From the NCBI RefSeq assembly GCF_003574445.1, contig NZ_KZ984567.1:79363-143362 (forward strand): a stretch of 64,000 nucleotides of DNA, given 5' to 3'. Below the pieces are notes generated by a model, which was not told where the DNA came from, made no database searches, and saw nothing but the letters and a program-made list of their open reading frames with translations. Every line of letters begins with the position of its first letter. Position 1 is the stretch's first letter. This document shows positions 7,334 through 15,767 of this stretch, piece after piece. Source of the stretch: Streptomyces sp. YIM 130001 (GTDB lineage: Bacteria > Actinomycetota > Actinomycetes > Streptomycetales > Streptomycetaceae). The translations under genes were made by a program, and so were the position numbers.

Positions 7334-8593
7334 TCAGAACTGGACCGGGTCCCGGCTGATCGGACAGGTCATGCAGTGGCCGCCGCCGCGGCCGCGGCCG
7401 AGTTCGGCGCCGACGATGGTGATGACCTCGATGCCCGCTTCACGGAGCAGGGCGTTGGTCTGGGTGTTGCGGTCGTAGGTGAAGACCACGCCGGGCTCGA
7501 GGGCGACGGCGTTGTTGCCGCTGTCCCACTGCTGGCGTTCGGAGGCGTAGACGTCGCCACCGGTCTCGATGACGCGCAGTGTGGGCAGTCCCAATGCCCG
7601 GGCCACGACGTCGGTGAACGGGGTGGTGCCTTCGTCGGTGATGTCGAGTCCGGTCGCTTTGTCGCTGGGGCGCAGGGAGAAGGTGTGCACCGATTCCATG
7701 ATCTTCGGGTAGAGCGTGACGACGTCCCGGTCGGCGAAGGTGAAGACCGTGTCGAGGTGCATGGCGGCCCGGAGTTTCGGCATGCCGGCGACGATGACGT
7801 GCTCGGCGGCGCCACGTTCGAAGAGGGCGGCGGCGACCTGGGTGATGGCCTGGCGTGAGGTGCGCTCGCTCATGCCCATCAGGACCACGCCGCCTCCGAC
7901 GGGCATGATGTCGCCGCCCTCGAAGGTCGACTGGCCCCACTCGGCCTCGGGGTCGCCCCACCACACCGTCGAGCCGACGAAGTCCGGGTGGAAGCGGTAG
8001 ATCGCCTTCATCAGGAGGGTCTCGTCGCGGCGGGCCGGCCAGTACAGCGGGTTGAGGGTGACGCCGCCGTACAGCCAGCAGGTGGTGTCGCGGGTGTAGA
8101 GGGTGTTGGGCAGCGGTGGCATCAGGTATTCGCGTACGCCGCTGGATTCGCGGGCGAGGGCGATATAGCCGGTGCGGTAGTCCTCGGGGAGATCGGCGGT
8201 GGCGAGGCCGCCGATGAGGAACTCGGCGAGTGCGCGCGGGTCGAGGGACTCCAGGAAGGCGCGGGTGCCGTCGATGAGTCCGAGTCCCACCTCGTTGGCG
8301 ACGATCTTGCGGTCGAGGAGCCAGCTGCGGGCGGTGTCGATCGCCATGGTCTGGGTGAGCAGGTCGTGCAGTTCGACGACCTCGACGCCGCGGGCGGTCA
8401 GCTTCTCCACGAAGTCGGCGTGGTCGCGCTGCGCGTTCTCCACCCACATGACGTCGTCGAAGAGCAGCTCGGCCGCGTTCGACGGGGTGAGTCTGCGGTG
8501 GGCGAGGCCCGGCGAGCAGACGAGCACCTTGCGCAGCCTGCCCACCTCGGAGTGGACGCCGTAGGAGGTGGAGGGCTGGGGGTCCGGAGTCAT
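7334..8593 (-). CDS. arcA: Arginine deiminase
   Basis: The 419-residue protein hydrolyses L-arginine to citrulline and ammonia in the cytoplasm. All hallmark segments are visible: YGVHSEVGRLRKVLVCSPG at the N-terminus, PLPNTLYTRDTT, FEGGDIMPVG for the guanidinium-binding acid, HLDTVFTFADRD with the catalytic His, and the C-terminal GGGHCMTCPISRDP with nucleophilic Cys407. The length matches the family. It lies 67 bases downstream of an amino-acid antiporter on the same strand, forming an arcD-arcA type pair. Ornithine carbamoyltransferase and carbamate kinase genes are not adjacent. Confidence 0.96.
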   Translation of the reverse strand: MTPDPQPSTSYGVHSEVGRLRKVLVCSPGLAHRRLTPSNAAELLFDDVMWVENAQRDHADFVEKLTARGVEVVELHDLLTQTMAIDTARSWLLDRKIVANEVGLGLIDGTRAFLESLDPRALAEFLIGGLATADLPEDYRTGYIALARESSGVREYLMPPLPNTLYTRDTTCWLYGGVTLNPLYWPARRDETLLMKAIYRFHPDFVGSTVWWGDPEAEWGQSTFEGGDIMPVGGGVVLMGMSERTSRQAITQVAAALFERGAAEHVIVAGMPKLRAAMHLDTVFTFADRDVVTLYPKIMESVHTFSLRPSDKATGLDITDEGTTPFTDVVARALGLPTLRVIETGGDVYASERQQWDSGNNAVALEPGVVFTYDRNTQTNALLREAGIEVITIVGAELGRGRGGGHCMTCPISRDPVQF

Positions 8594-8660
8594 CGGGTGC
8601 CTTTCCTGGTACGCGCCGGGGCTCGTCGGCGATGCTGCTGCGGTCTGCGGGCCGTCGGGG

Positions 8661-10109
8661 TCACAGGCTGATCCATCCGACGGCCAGGGCCACGACGCCG
8701 ACCACGGCGCCGGCCACGGAGACGGCGAGGATGACCAGTTCGCGCGGCGAGAAGACGCGGCGGCCCTGTTCCCGTCGTGCCATGACGAACAGGATGGTGG
8801 CGGGGGCGTAGATGATCAGGGAGACCAGGAGGTACTTGAAGCCGGCCGCGTAGATCAGGAACACGGTGTAGAGGGTCGCCAGGATGCTGATGGTCAGGTC
8901 GCGGCTGCGGCCGCCGATGCCGCCGTCGTCGGGGCTGCGCAGGATCTTCACGGCGTAGGCGGCGGCGAGCAGGAACGGGATCAGGGTCAGCGAACTGGTC
9001 AGGTCGAGCGCGAAGTTGAAGGCGTCGTCGGAGAAGTAGGTGACGACGAGGACGACCTGGGTCAGGCAGGTCGTCATGACCAGGGCGGGCACGGGTACGT
9101 CGGCGGCGGTGGCGCGGCCGAGGAAGCGGGGCATGTCCTTGTCGCGGGCGGCCACGTAGAGGACCTCGGCGGACATCAGGGTCCAGGCCAGGTAGGCGCC
9201 GAGTACCGAGACGATCAGGCCGATGCTGATGAAGACCTTGCCCCAGGTGCCGACCGCTTCCTCGAGTACGCCTGCCATGGAGGGCTGCCGCAGATCGGCG
9301 ATCTCGCCCATCGGGAGGATGCCGTACGAGACGATCGTGACCGAGGCGAAGATCGCGAAGACGCTCAGGAAGCCGAGGATGGTGGCGCGTCCGACGTCCT
9401 CGCGGCGCTTGGCGTGGCGGGAGTAGACGCTGGCGCCCTCGACGCCAAGGAACACGAAGACGGTGACCAGCATGGTGCCCTTGACCTGCTCGAACAGGGA
9501 TCCTGCGTAGTCGGCCCCGGCGAAGTTGTCGGCGAACACCGAGGGCTCGAAATAGATCACGGCGAGCAGGACGAAGACGAGGATCGGCACGATCTTGGCG
9601 ACGGTGACGATGCGGTTGATCGCGGCGGCTTCCTTCACTCCGCGGCTGATCAGGTAGAAGAACAGCCACAGGCCGACCGATGAGAGGACGACGGCGAGCA
9701 CGGTGTCGCCGTCGCCGAGCGCGGGCCAGATCGCGCCGATGGTCGACATGATCAGGACCCAGTAGGTGACGTTGCCGACGCAGGCGCTGGCCCAGTAGCC
9801 GAAGGCGGCGAAGAAGCCGAGGTACTCGCCGAAGCCGGCCTTGGCGTAGGCGTAGACACCGGCGTCGAGCTGCGGTCTGCGCAGGGCGAGGGCCTGGAAG
9901 ACGAAGGCCAGCATCAGCATGCCGAGGCCGGCGATGGCCCAGGCGATGAGGGCGCCGGCCACTCCCGTCTCGGCCGCGAAGCGTCCGGGCAGCGAGAAGA
10001 CGCCGGCGCCGACCATCGAACCGACGACCATCGCCGTGAGCGTGAGCAGCGTCAGCTTGGCGGCCGTCGGCGTGGAGGCGCTCGCGCCCTTGGTGTCGGC
10101 GTCGGCCAT
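8661..10109 (-). CDS. arcD: APC family amino acid antiporter (arginine/ornithine type)
   Basis: This 482-residue membrane protein has about twelve TM helices. It begins with the APC signature LTAMVVGSMVGAGVFSLPGRF in TM1, where the unwound GAG substrate loop is visible. Later segments include GVYAYAKAGFGEYLGF and FVFLGVEGASVYSRHAKRREDVG, typical of basic amino acid/polyamine antiporters (YjeM/ArcD branch). The ATG was chosen because GAGGGG lies just upstream; an extended upstream reading would be an arginine/proline-rich non-conserved leader. Cotranscription with arcA points to arginine/ornithine exchange. The exact substrate is inferred. Confidence 0.88.
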   Translation of the reverse strand: MADADTKGASASTPTAAKLTLLTLTAMVVGSMVGAGVFSLPGRFAAETGVAGALIAWAIAGLGMLMLAFVFQALALRRPQLDAGVYAYAKAGFGEYLGFFAAFGYWASACVGNVTYWVLIMSTIGAIWPALGDGDTVLAVVLSSVGLWLFFYLISRGVKEAAAINRIVTVAKIVPILVFVLLAVIYFEPSVFADNFAGADYAGSLFEQVKGTMLVTVFVFLGVEGASVYSRHAKRREDVGRATILGFLSVFAIFASVTIVSYGILPMGEIADLRQPSMAGVLEEAVGTWGKVFISIGLIVSVLGAYLAWTLMSAEVLYVAARDKDMPRFLGRATAADVPVPALVMTTCLTQVVLVVTYFSDDAFNFALDLTSSLTLIPFLLAAAYAVKILRSPDDGGIGGRSRDLTISILATLYTVFLIYAAGFKYLLVSLIIYAPATILFVMARREQGRRVFSPRELVILAVSVAGAVVGVVALAVGWISL

Positions 10110-10362
10110 GTCACCCCTCGTTGGCGCGACCGGGCCTCGGCTTGCCGGTGCCGCACCCGGTCGTGGGCGTCGCCGGGGGACGGACTCCCCGGTCGGGACA
10201 ATCAAGGCCACATTAGGGATGTATGGCACATATGCGCGCGCTGGGATGTGCCGATGGACGGACGCGGTGGGCGGCGGCGCTGGGCGGGTGGCCGCGCGGG
10301 ACCGCGGTTTCGCGGGCCCGGGCGGCCTGCTTGTGCGAGGTGATCGGCCAGGGCGGTCGGGC

Positions 10363-11058
10363 TCAGGGTGTCTTCTGTGCGGGCCGGCCAGCGGCCTCGA
10401 GGTCTCCGGTCAGCTGCGACCAGTGGACGGTACGTCCGCACCAGCGCTCGAGCAGGGTCCGGTCGTGGCCGACGGCGAGGAGGCCCGCACCGCTCTCGCG
10501 CCGGTAGTCCTCGACGACCGCGACCAGGGCAGCGGTGGTGGAAGCGTCCAGCATGGCCGTCATCTCGTCGCACACCAGGTAGCGCGGGCGGAGCACCAAC
10601 GCTCGGGCCAGGCAAGCGCGTTGGAGCTGGCCGTCGCTCACTTCGTGGGGACGGCGGCCGAGGAGGTCGGCGCCGAGTCCGACGGTTTCGGCGAGTTCCG
10701 GCAGGCGCTGGGGGATCTCGTCGGCGCGGCCGACGGCCCGCAGGGGTTCGGCGATCAGGGCGGACAGGCGCAGCCGGGGGTCGGCGCTCAGGCGCGGCTG
10801 CTGGAAGACGACGCCGAAGGCGGTGCGCAATTCGCGGGACGCGCGGTAGCGCCAGTCGTGCACGGTCACGCCGTCCACGGCCACCCGGCCCGACTCCGGC
10901 CGGTGCAGCAGCGCGGCCACCCGGGCGAGGGTGGACTTGCCGCAGCCGCTCGGCCCGAGGAGGCCGACGGACTCGCCCTGGTCGACGTCCAGGTCGATGT
11001 CCCGCAGTACGGGGCGGCGTGCCTCGTATCCGGCGGTGATGGCGTGGAGTTCAAGCAC
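10363..11058 (-). CDS. ABC transporter ATP-binding protein, second ATPase of nickel/peptide-type system
   Basis: The 231-residue nucleotide-binding subunit has Walker A GPSGCGKST near residue 36, Q-loop VVFQQPRL, a signature VSDGQLQR (Asp in place of the second Gly of LSGGQ), Walker B YLVCDEMTAML and H-loop VGHDRT. It is the NikE/DppF-position gene: last in a five-gene operon, overlapping the upstream ATPase by 8 bases. The length is short for OppF but normal for NikE. The degenerate signature and DEMTAML instead of DEPT are typical of this subgroup. Confidence 0.85.
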   Translation of the reverse strand: MLELHAITAGYEARRPVLRDIDLDVDQGESVGLLGPSGCGKSTLARVAALLHRPESGRVAVDGVTVHDWRYRASRELRTAFGVVFQQPRLSADPRLRLSALIAEPLRAVGRADEIPQRLPELAETVGLGADLLGRRPHEVSDGQLQRACLARALVLRPRYLVCDEMTAMLDASTTAALVAVVEDYRRESGAGLLAVGHDRTLLERWCGRTVHWSQLTGDLEAAGRPAQKTP

Positions 11059-12061
11059 GCTGGACCTCCAGGGCGTGGTGGCAGGCCACCGAGTCCTCGA
11101 ACACGGGCGGTCGGGCGCAGGCCGCGGTCGCCCGTGGGCAGCGTGCCGCGAAGGCGCAGCCGTCGGGCAGAGCGGTCAGTTCCGGCGGCATGCCCGGGAT
11201 CGGGCTGAACTCCCGCTCGGGCAGGGCGTCCAGGAGCCCCTTGGCATACGGGTGGCGGGGACCGCGAGCGCCGAAGAAGTCCGGGGCGTCGGCGATCTCC
11301 ACGATGCGGCCCGCGTACATCACCGCGACGCGGTCCGCGATCCGCTCGGCGGCGGCCAGGTCGTGGGTGATCATCAGCAGTGCCCGGCTGTCGCCGGTGT
11401 GCCGCTTCAGCTCGTCCACCGTGCGCTCGACCAGGTCGCGGTCGAGGCCGGTGGTGGGTTCGTCGGCGAGCAGCAGCGGGGCGTCGCCGATGAGGGCGAG
11501 TGCGGTGGCGGCGCGCTGAGCGAGTCCACCGGAGAGTTCGTGCGGGTAGCGGTCGAGATGGTCGGCGGGGAACGCGGCGCGCTCTGCGGCCTGTTCGGCT
11601 GCCGGGCGTACCTCCGCGCGGCGCAGGCCGGTGAGTTCGCGGACGGTCTCCTCGAGTTGGGCGCGCACGGTGCGTACGGGGGTGAGGTGGGCGGCCGGTG
11701 ACTGAGGCACCAGGCCGATGCGCCGGCCGCGCACGGAGCGTGCGAGTACCTCCTCCCCCGCGGTCAGCAGGTCGGTGTCGCCGAGGTGGGCGGACCCGGC
11801 GGTCTCGGCGTTGCCCGGCAGGAGTCCGAGCAGGGCGGAGGCAAGGACGGACTTGCCGCACCCGCTCTCCCCGACCAGGGCGAGGCATTCGCCGAGGCCC
11901 AGGTCGAACCGGACGTCCGTGACGGCTCGTACGAGGGTGTCCCCGCGCATCCGGAAGCGCACCGAGAGCCCGCGCACGCGGAGCACGGGTTCGGCGACTG
12001 CGGGCTCGGGGGCCACTGTGGTGCCGGGTCCGTCCGGCGGCGTCGCGTCGTCAGGCGTCAC
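11051..12061 (-). CDS. ABC transporter ATP-binding protein, first ATPase of nickel/peptide-type system
   Basis: The 336-residue subunit has Walker A GESGCGKSV, Q-loop VPQSP, signature LSGGLAQR, Walker B LLLADEPTTGLD and switch His in LMITHDL. A C-terminal oligopeptide/nickel extension contains the CAFAARCPRATAAC cysteines seen in OppD/DppD/NikD proteins. The GTG start is used because it forms a GTGA overlap with the stop of the upstream permease. The reading frame continues upstream but only as antisense-like sequence over the permease. It pairs with the second ATPase to power uptake. Confidence 0.87.
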   Translation of the reverse strand: MTPDDATPPDGPGTTVAPEPAVAEPVLRVRGLSVRFRMRGDTLVRAVTDVRFDLGLGECLALVGESGCGKSVLASALLGLLPGNAETAGSAHLGDTDLLTAGEEVLARSVRGRRIGLVPQSPAAHLTPVRTVRAQLEETVRELTGLRRAEVRPAAEQAAERAAFPADHLDRYPHELSGGLAQRAATALALIGDAPLLLADEPTTGLDRDLVERTVDELKRHTGDSRALLMITHDLAAAERIADRVAVMYAGRIVEIADAPDFFGARGPRHPYAKGLLDALPEREFSPIPGMPPELTALPDGCAFAARCPRATAACARPPVFEDSVACHHALEVQRA

Positions 12062-12924
12062 AGCATGAGCTCCGATCGGCGGCGTGGGTTGAGGCGTTCG
12101 CGCCAGGCGCCCGCGAGGCCGGCGATGGCGAGGGTGGGCACGATGATGAACAGGCCGGGGAAGAGCGTCGGCCACCAGTCCCCCGCGAGCAGTGATCCGC
12201 GCGCGCTCTGCACCAGGGTGCCGAGGCTGGCCTGATGGGTGGGAAGCCCGAGTCCGAGGAACGACAGCGCGGACTCGTGCCAGATGGCGTGCGGCACCAT
12301 CAGCACCGCGGCGAGCCCCGCCTGCGGCAGCACCCCGGGCACCAGGTGGCGTACGGTCACCCGCCAACGCGAGGCTCCGCCGGATATGGCCGCGTCGACG
12401 TAAGGCCGTGAGCGCAGGGAGAGCACTTCGGCGCGCACGATCCGGGCGGTGGACAGCCAGTGGGTGAGCCCGACGGAGATCACCACCGGCCACACTCCGG
12501 GCCGGAACATCGCCACGATGAAGATGCCGAGCAGCAGGTGCGGAACGGAGGAGAAGAGGTCCACCAGACGCATCACGACCCGGTCGGCCCAACCGCCGAA
12601 CGCCGCTGCCACCGCCCCGACCGCGGTCCCGATGACGGTCGCCACCACGGCGGCGACCACGCCGACGAGCAGCGAGACCCGTAGACCGTAGACGCAGCGC
12701 AGGAGCAGGTCGCGCCCCACGTCGTCGGTGCCGAACGGGTGGGCGAGGGAGGGGGCTTGGAGCTTGGCGCCGAGATCGACGGCCTGTTCGTCGAGGTTCG
12801 CCAGGGGTGGTACGACGAGGACGGCGAGGATCACCAGGCCGACGACGACGGCGGAGCCGCGTACCCGCCAGGCGCGAGTGGATCGGCGGGGTGCGGCGGC
12901 GGTGCGCCAGGCGAGGTCAGCCAT
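12058..12924 (-). CDS. ABC transporter permease (NikC/DppC type)
   Basis: The 288-residue protein has an N-terminal TM helix (SAVVVGLVILAVLVVPPLANL) and the segment HPFGTDDVGRDLLLRCVYG, diagnostic of DppC/NikC-type permeases. Five further helices follow. The EAA loop reads AAISGGASRWRVTVRHLVPGVLP, where it contacts the ATPases. It overlaps the upstream permease by 8 bases and the downstream ATPase by 4, so the operon is translationally coupled. It forms the membrane channel with the NikB-type partner. Confidence 0.87.
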   Translation of the reverse strand: MADLAWRTAAAPRRSTRAWRVRGSAVVVGLVILAVLVVPPLANLDEQAVDLGAKLQAPSLAHPFGTDDVGRDLLLRCVYGLRVSLLVGVVAAVVATVIGTAVGAVAAAFGGWADRVVMRLVDLFSSVPHLLLGIFIVAMFRPGVWPVVISVGLTHWLSTARIVRAEVLSLRSRPYVDAAISGGASRWRVTVRHLVPGVLPQAGLAAVLMVPHAIWHESALSFLGLGLPTHQASLGTLVQSARGSLLAGDWWPTLFPGLFIIVPTLAIAGLAGAWRERLNPRRRSELML

Positions 12925-13918
12925 CGAAGCCCACCCTCGGGTCGGCGAGGCCGTAGAGCAGGTCGGCGAGCAGGTTGCCGAGCAGTACGGCCACGGTGGC
13001 GAGCACGGTCAGGGCGGCGAGGAGCGGGAAGTCGACGGAGGTGGCGGCCTCGACGGTCGCGGCGGCGATGCCGGGCCAGCTGAAGACGGTCTCCACCAGG
13101 AGTGCGCCGGTGATGAGTTCGGGCACCCTGGATCCGATCAGCGTGAGGACGGGCAGCATGCCGGAGCGCAGGGCGTGTCCGACGAGGACGGTGCGGGGTG
13201 CCAGTCCGCGCGCCCGTGCGCCGCGTACCGGGTCCTCCTCGAGCGCCTCGGCCACCCCTTGTCGTACGTAGAGCATGAACCAGGGCAGTTGGGATACGGC
13301 GAGTACGGCGGCGGGCAGGGCGAGGTGGCTGAGGACCTGGCCGGCGGAGACGGTGGCGCTGCCGGTGTCGGTGAGGCCGCCGGCCGGCAGGACACCGAGC
13401 TTGAGGGCGAACAGCCAGACGGCGAGGAGCCCGAGCCAGAACGGCGGGGCGGCCTCCAGGGTGTAGGCGAGGGAGCTGACGGCCCGGTCGAGCCAGCCGC
13501 CCTGACGGCGGGCGGCGAGCACACCGAGCGCGGTGCCGACGAGGACGGCGACGACGAAGGCGACCGCGGCGAGCAGCACGGACCAGCCGAGGCGTTCGGT
13601 GACGACGTCGGTCACGGGCTGGCGCATGACGCCGGAGTTCCCGAGGTCGCCGTGCAGGGCGGCGGTGAGCCAGTCCCACCAGCGGGTGACCAGCGGCTGG
13701 TCGACGCCGAGGTTCTCGCGGAGCTGGTCCAGGTTCTCCTGCGACGCGGTCAGGCCCGCGGTGCCCGCGTAGGCCTTGACCGGGTCGAACGGGGAGGCCT
13801 CGGCGATCGCGAAGACCCCGAAGGTCACGGCGATGATCACCGGGACGGCGAACAGCGCCCGCCGCAGGGTCATGCGTCCCATGGCTCCCCAGGGGAGGCC
13901 TCGTACGGCGGTCTTCAC
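12917..13918 (-). CDS. ABC transporter permease (NikB/DppB type)
   Basis: The 333-residue permease has TM1 RRALFAVPVIIAVTFGVFAIA, the conserved LRENLGVDQPLVTRWWDWL block, LHGDLGNSGVMRQPV, and further helices through LGNLLADLLYGLADPRV. The EAA loop is ARARGLAPRTVLVGHALRSG. The GTG at 13918 is selected since it overlaps the stop of the binding-protein gene as GTGA; an internal ATG at 13882 is an alternative. It is the second gene of the five-gene transport operon. Confidence 0.86.
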   Translation of the reverse strand: MKTAVRGLPWGAMGRMTLRRALFAVPVIIAVTFGVFAIAEASPFDPVKAYAGTAGLTASQENLDQLRENLGVDQPLVTRWWDWLTAALHGDLGNSGVMRQPVTDVVTERLGWSVLLAAVAFVVAVLVGTALGVLAARRQGGWLDRAVSSLAYTLEAAPPFWLGLLAVWLFALKLGVLPAGGLTDTGSATVSAGQVLSHLALPAAVLAVSQLPWFMLYVRQGVAEALEEDPVRGARARGLAPRTVLVGHALRSGMLPVLTLIGSRVPELITGALLVETVFSWPGIAAATVEAATSVDFPLLAALTVLATVAVLLGNLLADLLYGLADPRVGFDG

Positions 13919-15513
13919 TTGCTGGGCTGCCAGTCCTCGATGTTCCACCAAGGGCCGGTCGCGAAGCCGTGGTCGTGCGGCTCGACCTGGGTGGTGAGGT
14001 CGCCGAACTTCTTGTCGAGGACGTAGACGTGGTCGATGTGGGTGAGGAAGGTGTAGCCGGGGTCCTTCACCAAGGCGCGCTGGATGCTGTCGTAGGCGGA
14101 CTTGCGCTTGGCGCGGTCGTCCGTGCGGCGGGCCTCGTCGAGGGCCTTGTCGACGGCCGGATTGTCGTAGTACCCCATGTTGTTGAAGCCGTCACCCGCC
14201 AGGTCGGACTTGAGCAGGGTGTACTGGTCGAAGTCCGGGTCCGCCGGTGCGCCGCCGCCGGCGAGGACGGCGTCGGACTTCATCCGCGGCTGGATGACCT
14301 CCCAGGTGCCCGCCTGGACCTTGATCTGGATGCCGGCCTTCTTGGCGTCGGAGGCGTAGGCGAGGGCGTGGTCCTGGCGGAGCTTGTCACCGGAGAGGTA
14401 CCAGAGCGGGAAGGTGGCCTTGACGCCGTTCTTGCGGCGGATGCCGTCGGAGCCGGGCTTCCAGCCGGCGTCGTCGAGGATCTTCTCGGCCTCGGCCAGG
14501 TCGTGGCTGCGTTCGGTGCCCTTGGTGAACCATTCGCTGTCGGTCGGCACCGGTCCGTAGGCCGCCTTGCCGGCGCCGTAGAGGATGGAGTCGACCATGG
14601 CCTTGCGGTCGACGGCGAGGTCGAGGGCGCGGCGCACGTCGGTGTCGCCGGCGACCTTGTTGTCCGTGGGCAGGGTGACGACGCGGTAGTCGAAACTCTT
14701 GGCCTCGAGGGTCTGCTTGTCGTCGTCCTTGGCGAAGGTCCCCGCGAGGTTGGGCGGCAGGATCGCGCCGTCCAGGTCGCCGCTGCGCAGGCGGGTGGCG
14801 CGGACATCGTCGTCCTTGATGATCGCCATGGTGAAGTCCTTCACCTTCGGCGCTCCGCCCCAGTAGCGGGAGTTGGCCTTGAAGGTGAGCTTCTCGCCCT
14901 TGGACCACTTGACCAGCTTGTACGGGCCGGTGCCGACGGGTTTGGTGGTGAAGGCGCCGGTGTTCACGTTCTGCTCGCCGGCGATGTGCTTCGGGGCGAT
15001 GGGCAGGACGGTCCGCTCGGCGAACGGCGCGTAGGGGTACTTGAGGTGGAAGACCACCGTCCGCTCGCCCTTGGCCTCGACGCTGTCGAGGGCGTCCAGT
15101 TCGGTCTTGGAGGCGTTGTTCGTCTTCTTGTCGAGGATGGTGTCGTAGGTGAAGACGACGTCGTCGGCGGTGAAGGGTTTGCCGTCGCTGAACTCGACGC
15201 CCTTGCGCAGCCGGTAGGTGTACGTGCGCCCGTCGTCGCTGATCTTCGGGAGTTCGGTGGCGAGTGCCGGCTTCAGCTTCATGTCGGCGTCGTGGGTGAG
15301 CAGGCCGTCGAAGATCTTGGAGTTGCCGTCCTTGCCGTAGCCGAGGAGCGGGCTGAGGCTGTCCGGTTCGTAGGCGATGCCGACCACGGCGGAGGTCTTC
15401 GCGCCGCCACCCGAACCGGAATCGCCGCCGGGGGCCGAGCACGCCGAGGCGGCTACCGCGAGGGCGGCCGCCGCCGCGGTCGTGCCGGTTGCCCGTATCC
15501 AACGGCCCGTCAT
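13915..15513 (-). CDS. Solute-binding lipoprotein, SBP family 5 (nickel/peptide type)
   Basis: The 532-residue lipoprotein starts MTGRWIRATG, followed by a hydrophobic h-region and lipobox ASAC near residue 24. It has the family 5 fold: DGLLTHDADMKLKPALATE, FSDGKPFTADDVVFTYD, GTGPYKLVKWSKGEKLTF, and DVRRALDLAVDRKAMV. It is first in an operon with the order binding protein, two permeases, two ATPases, matching nikABCDE. The ATG follows AGAGGTG. A Nur-like palindrome overlaps the promoter, which favours nickel over peptides, but the ligand cannot be read from the sequence alone. Confidence 0.85.
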   Translation of the reverse strand: MTGRWIRATGTTAAAAALAVAASACSAPGGDSGSGGGAKTSAVVGIAYEPDSLSPLLGYGKDGNSKIFDGLLTHDADMKLKPALATELPKISDDGRTYTYRLRKGVEFSDGKPFTADDVVFTYDTILDKKTNNASKTELDALDSVEAKGERTVVFHLKYPYAPFAERTVLPIAPKHIAGEQNVNTGAFTTKPVGTGPYKLVKWSKGEKLTFKANSRYWGGAPKVKDFTMAIIKDDDVRATRLRSGDLDGAILPPNLAGTFAKDDDKQTLEAKSFDYRVVTLPTDNKVAGDTDVRRALDLAVDRKAMVDSILYGAGKAAYGPVPTDSEWFTKGTERSHDLAEAEKILDDAGWKPGSDGIRRKNGVKATFPLWYLSGDKLRQDHALAYASDAKKAGIQIKVQAGTWEVIQPRMKSDAVLAGGGAPADPDFDQYTLLKSDLAGDGFNNMGYYDNPAVDKALDEARRTDDRAKRKSAYDSIQRALVKDPGYTFLTHIDHVYVLDKKFGDLTTQVEPHDHGFATGPWWNIEDWQPSK

Positions 15514-15543
15514 GGGCGCACCTCTGTTCAAGATCGACAGTTG

Positions 15544-15560
15544 TTGCGAACGATTCGCAA
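15544..15560. promoter_or_regulatory. Nur-box-like operator on the ABC operon promoter
   Basis: TTGCGAACGATTCGCAA is a perfect inverted repeat (7-3-7). It also fits the published Streptomyces Nur box layout tTGCaA-N5-ttGCAA as TTGCGA-N5-TCGCAA. On the minus strand a CATAAT -10 hexamer (15560-15565) abuts it, so a bound repressor would cover the transcription start of the transport operon. Nur is the nickel-responsive Fur homologue. The match is by eye. Confidence 0.55.
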
Positions 15561-15673
15561 TTATGCCGTACGACCCAGCGGGCCGTGCAGCCCCTGTGTC
15601 GACAAAACGACGAGAGACCAACTCCCGCGCCGGTACGGGTCGTTGACAAGGCAACTGGACCTTCGGGACGCTG

Positions 15674-15700
15674 TGAAAGCATCCTTTCAACGTTGTAAGG
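15674..15700. promoter_or_regulatory. Overlapping LacI-like palindromes upstream of the GH43 gene
   Basis: TGAAAG-N4-CTTTCA (15674-15689) overlaps CCTTTCAACGTTGTAAGG (15683-15700), an 18-bp palindrome with central CG and one mismatched pair. Central-CG palindromes with A/T-rich arms are typical of LacI-family operators, which often control secreted glycosidases in streptomycetes. The site is 68 bases upstream of the GH43 start codon. No LacI gene lies nearby. Confidence 0.4.
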
Positions 15701-15767
15701 GGCATCTCCGCATCAACCCGTCCCTCATCGGACGCGGTGCGGCACAGCCCCGGAGAGGTAAGGGCTC

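Noticed and set aside
14387..15682. Long minus-strand frame overlapping the SBP gene
   Set aside because: Arg/Pro/His-rich out-of-phase shadow without any recognisable domain.
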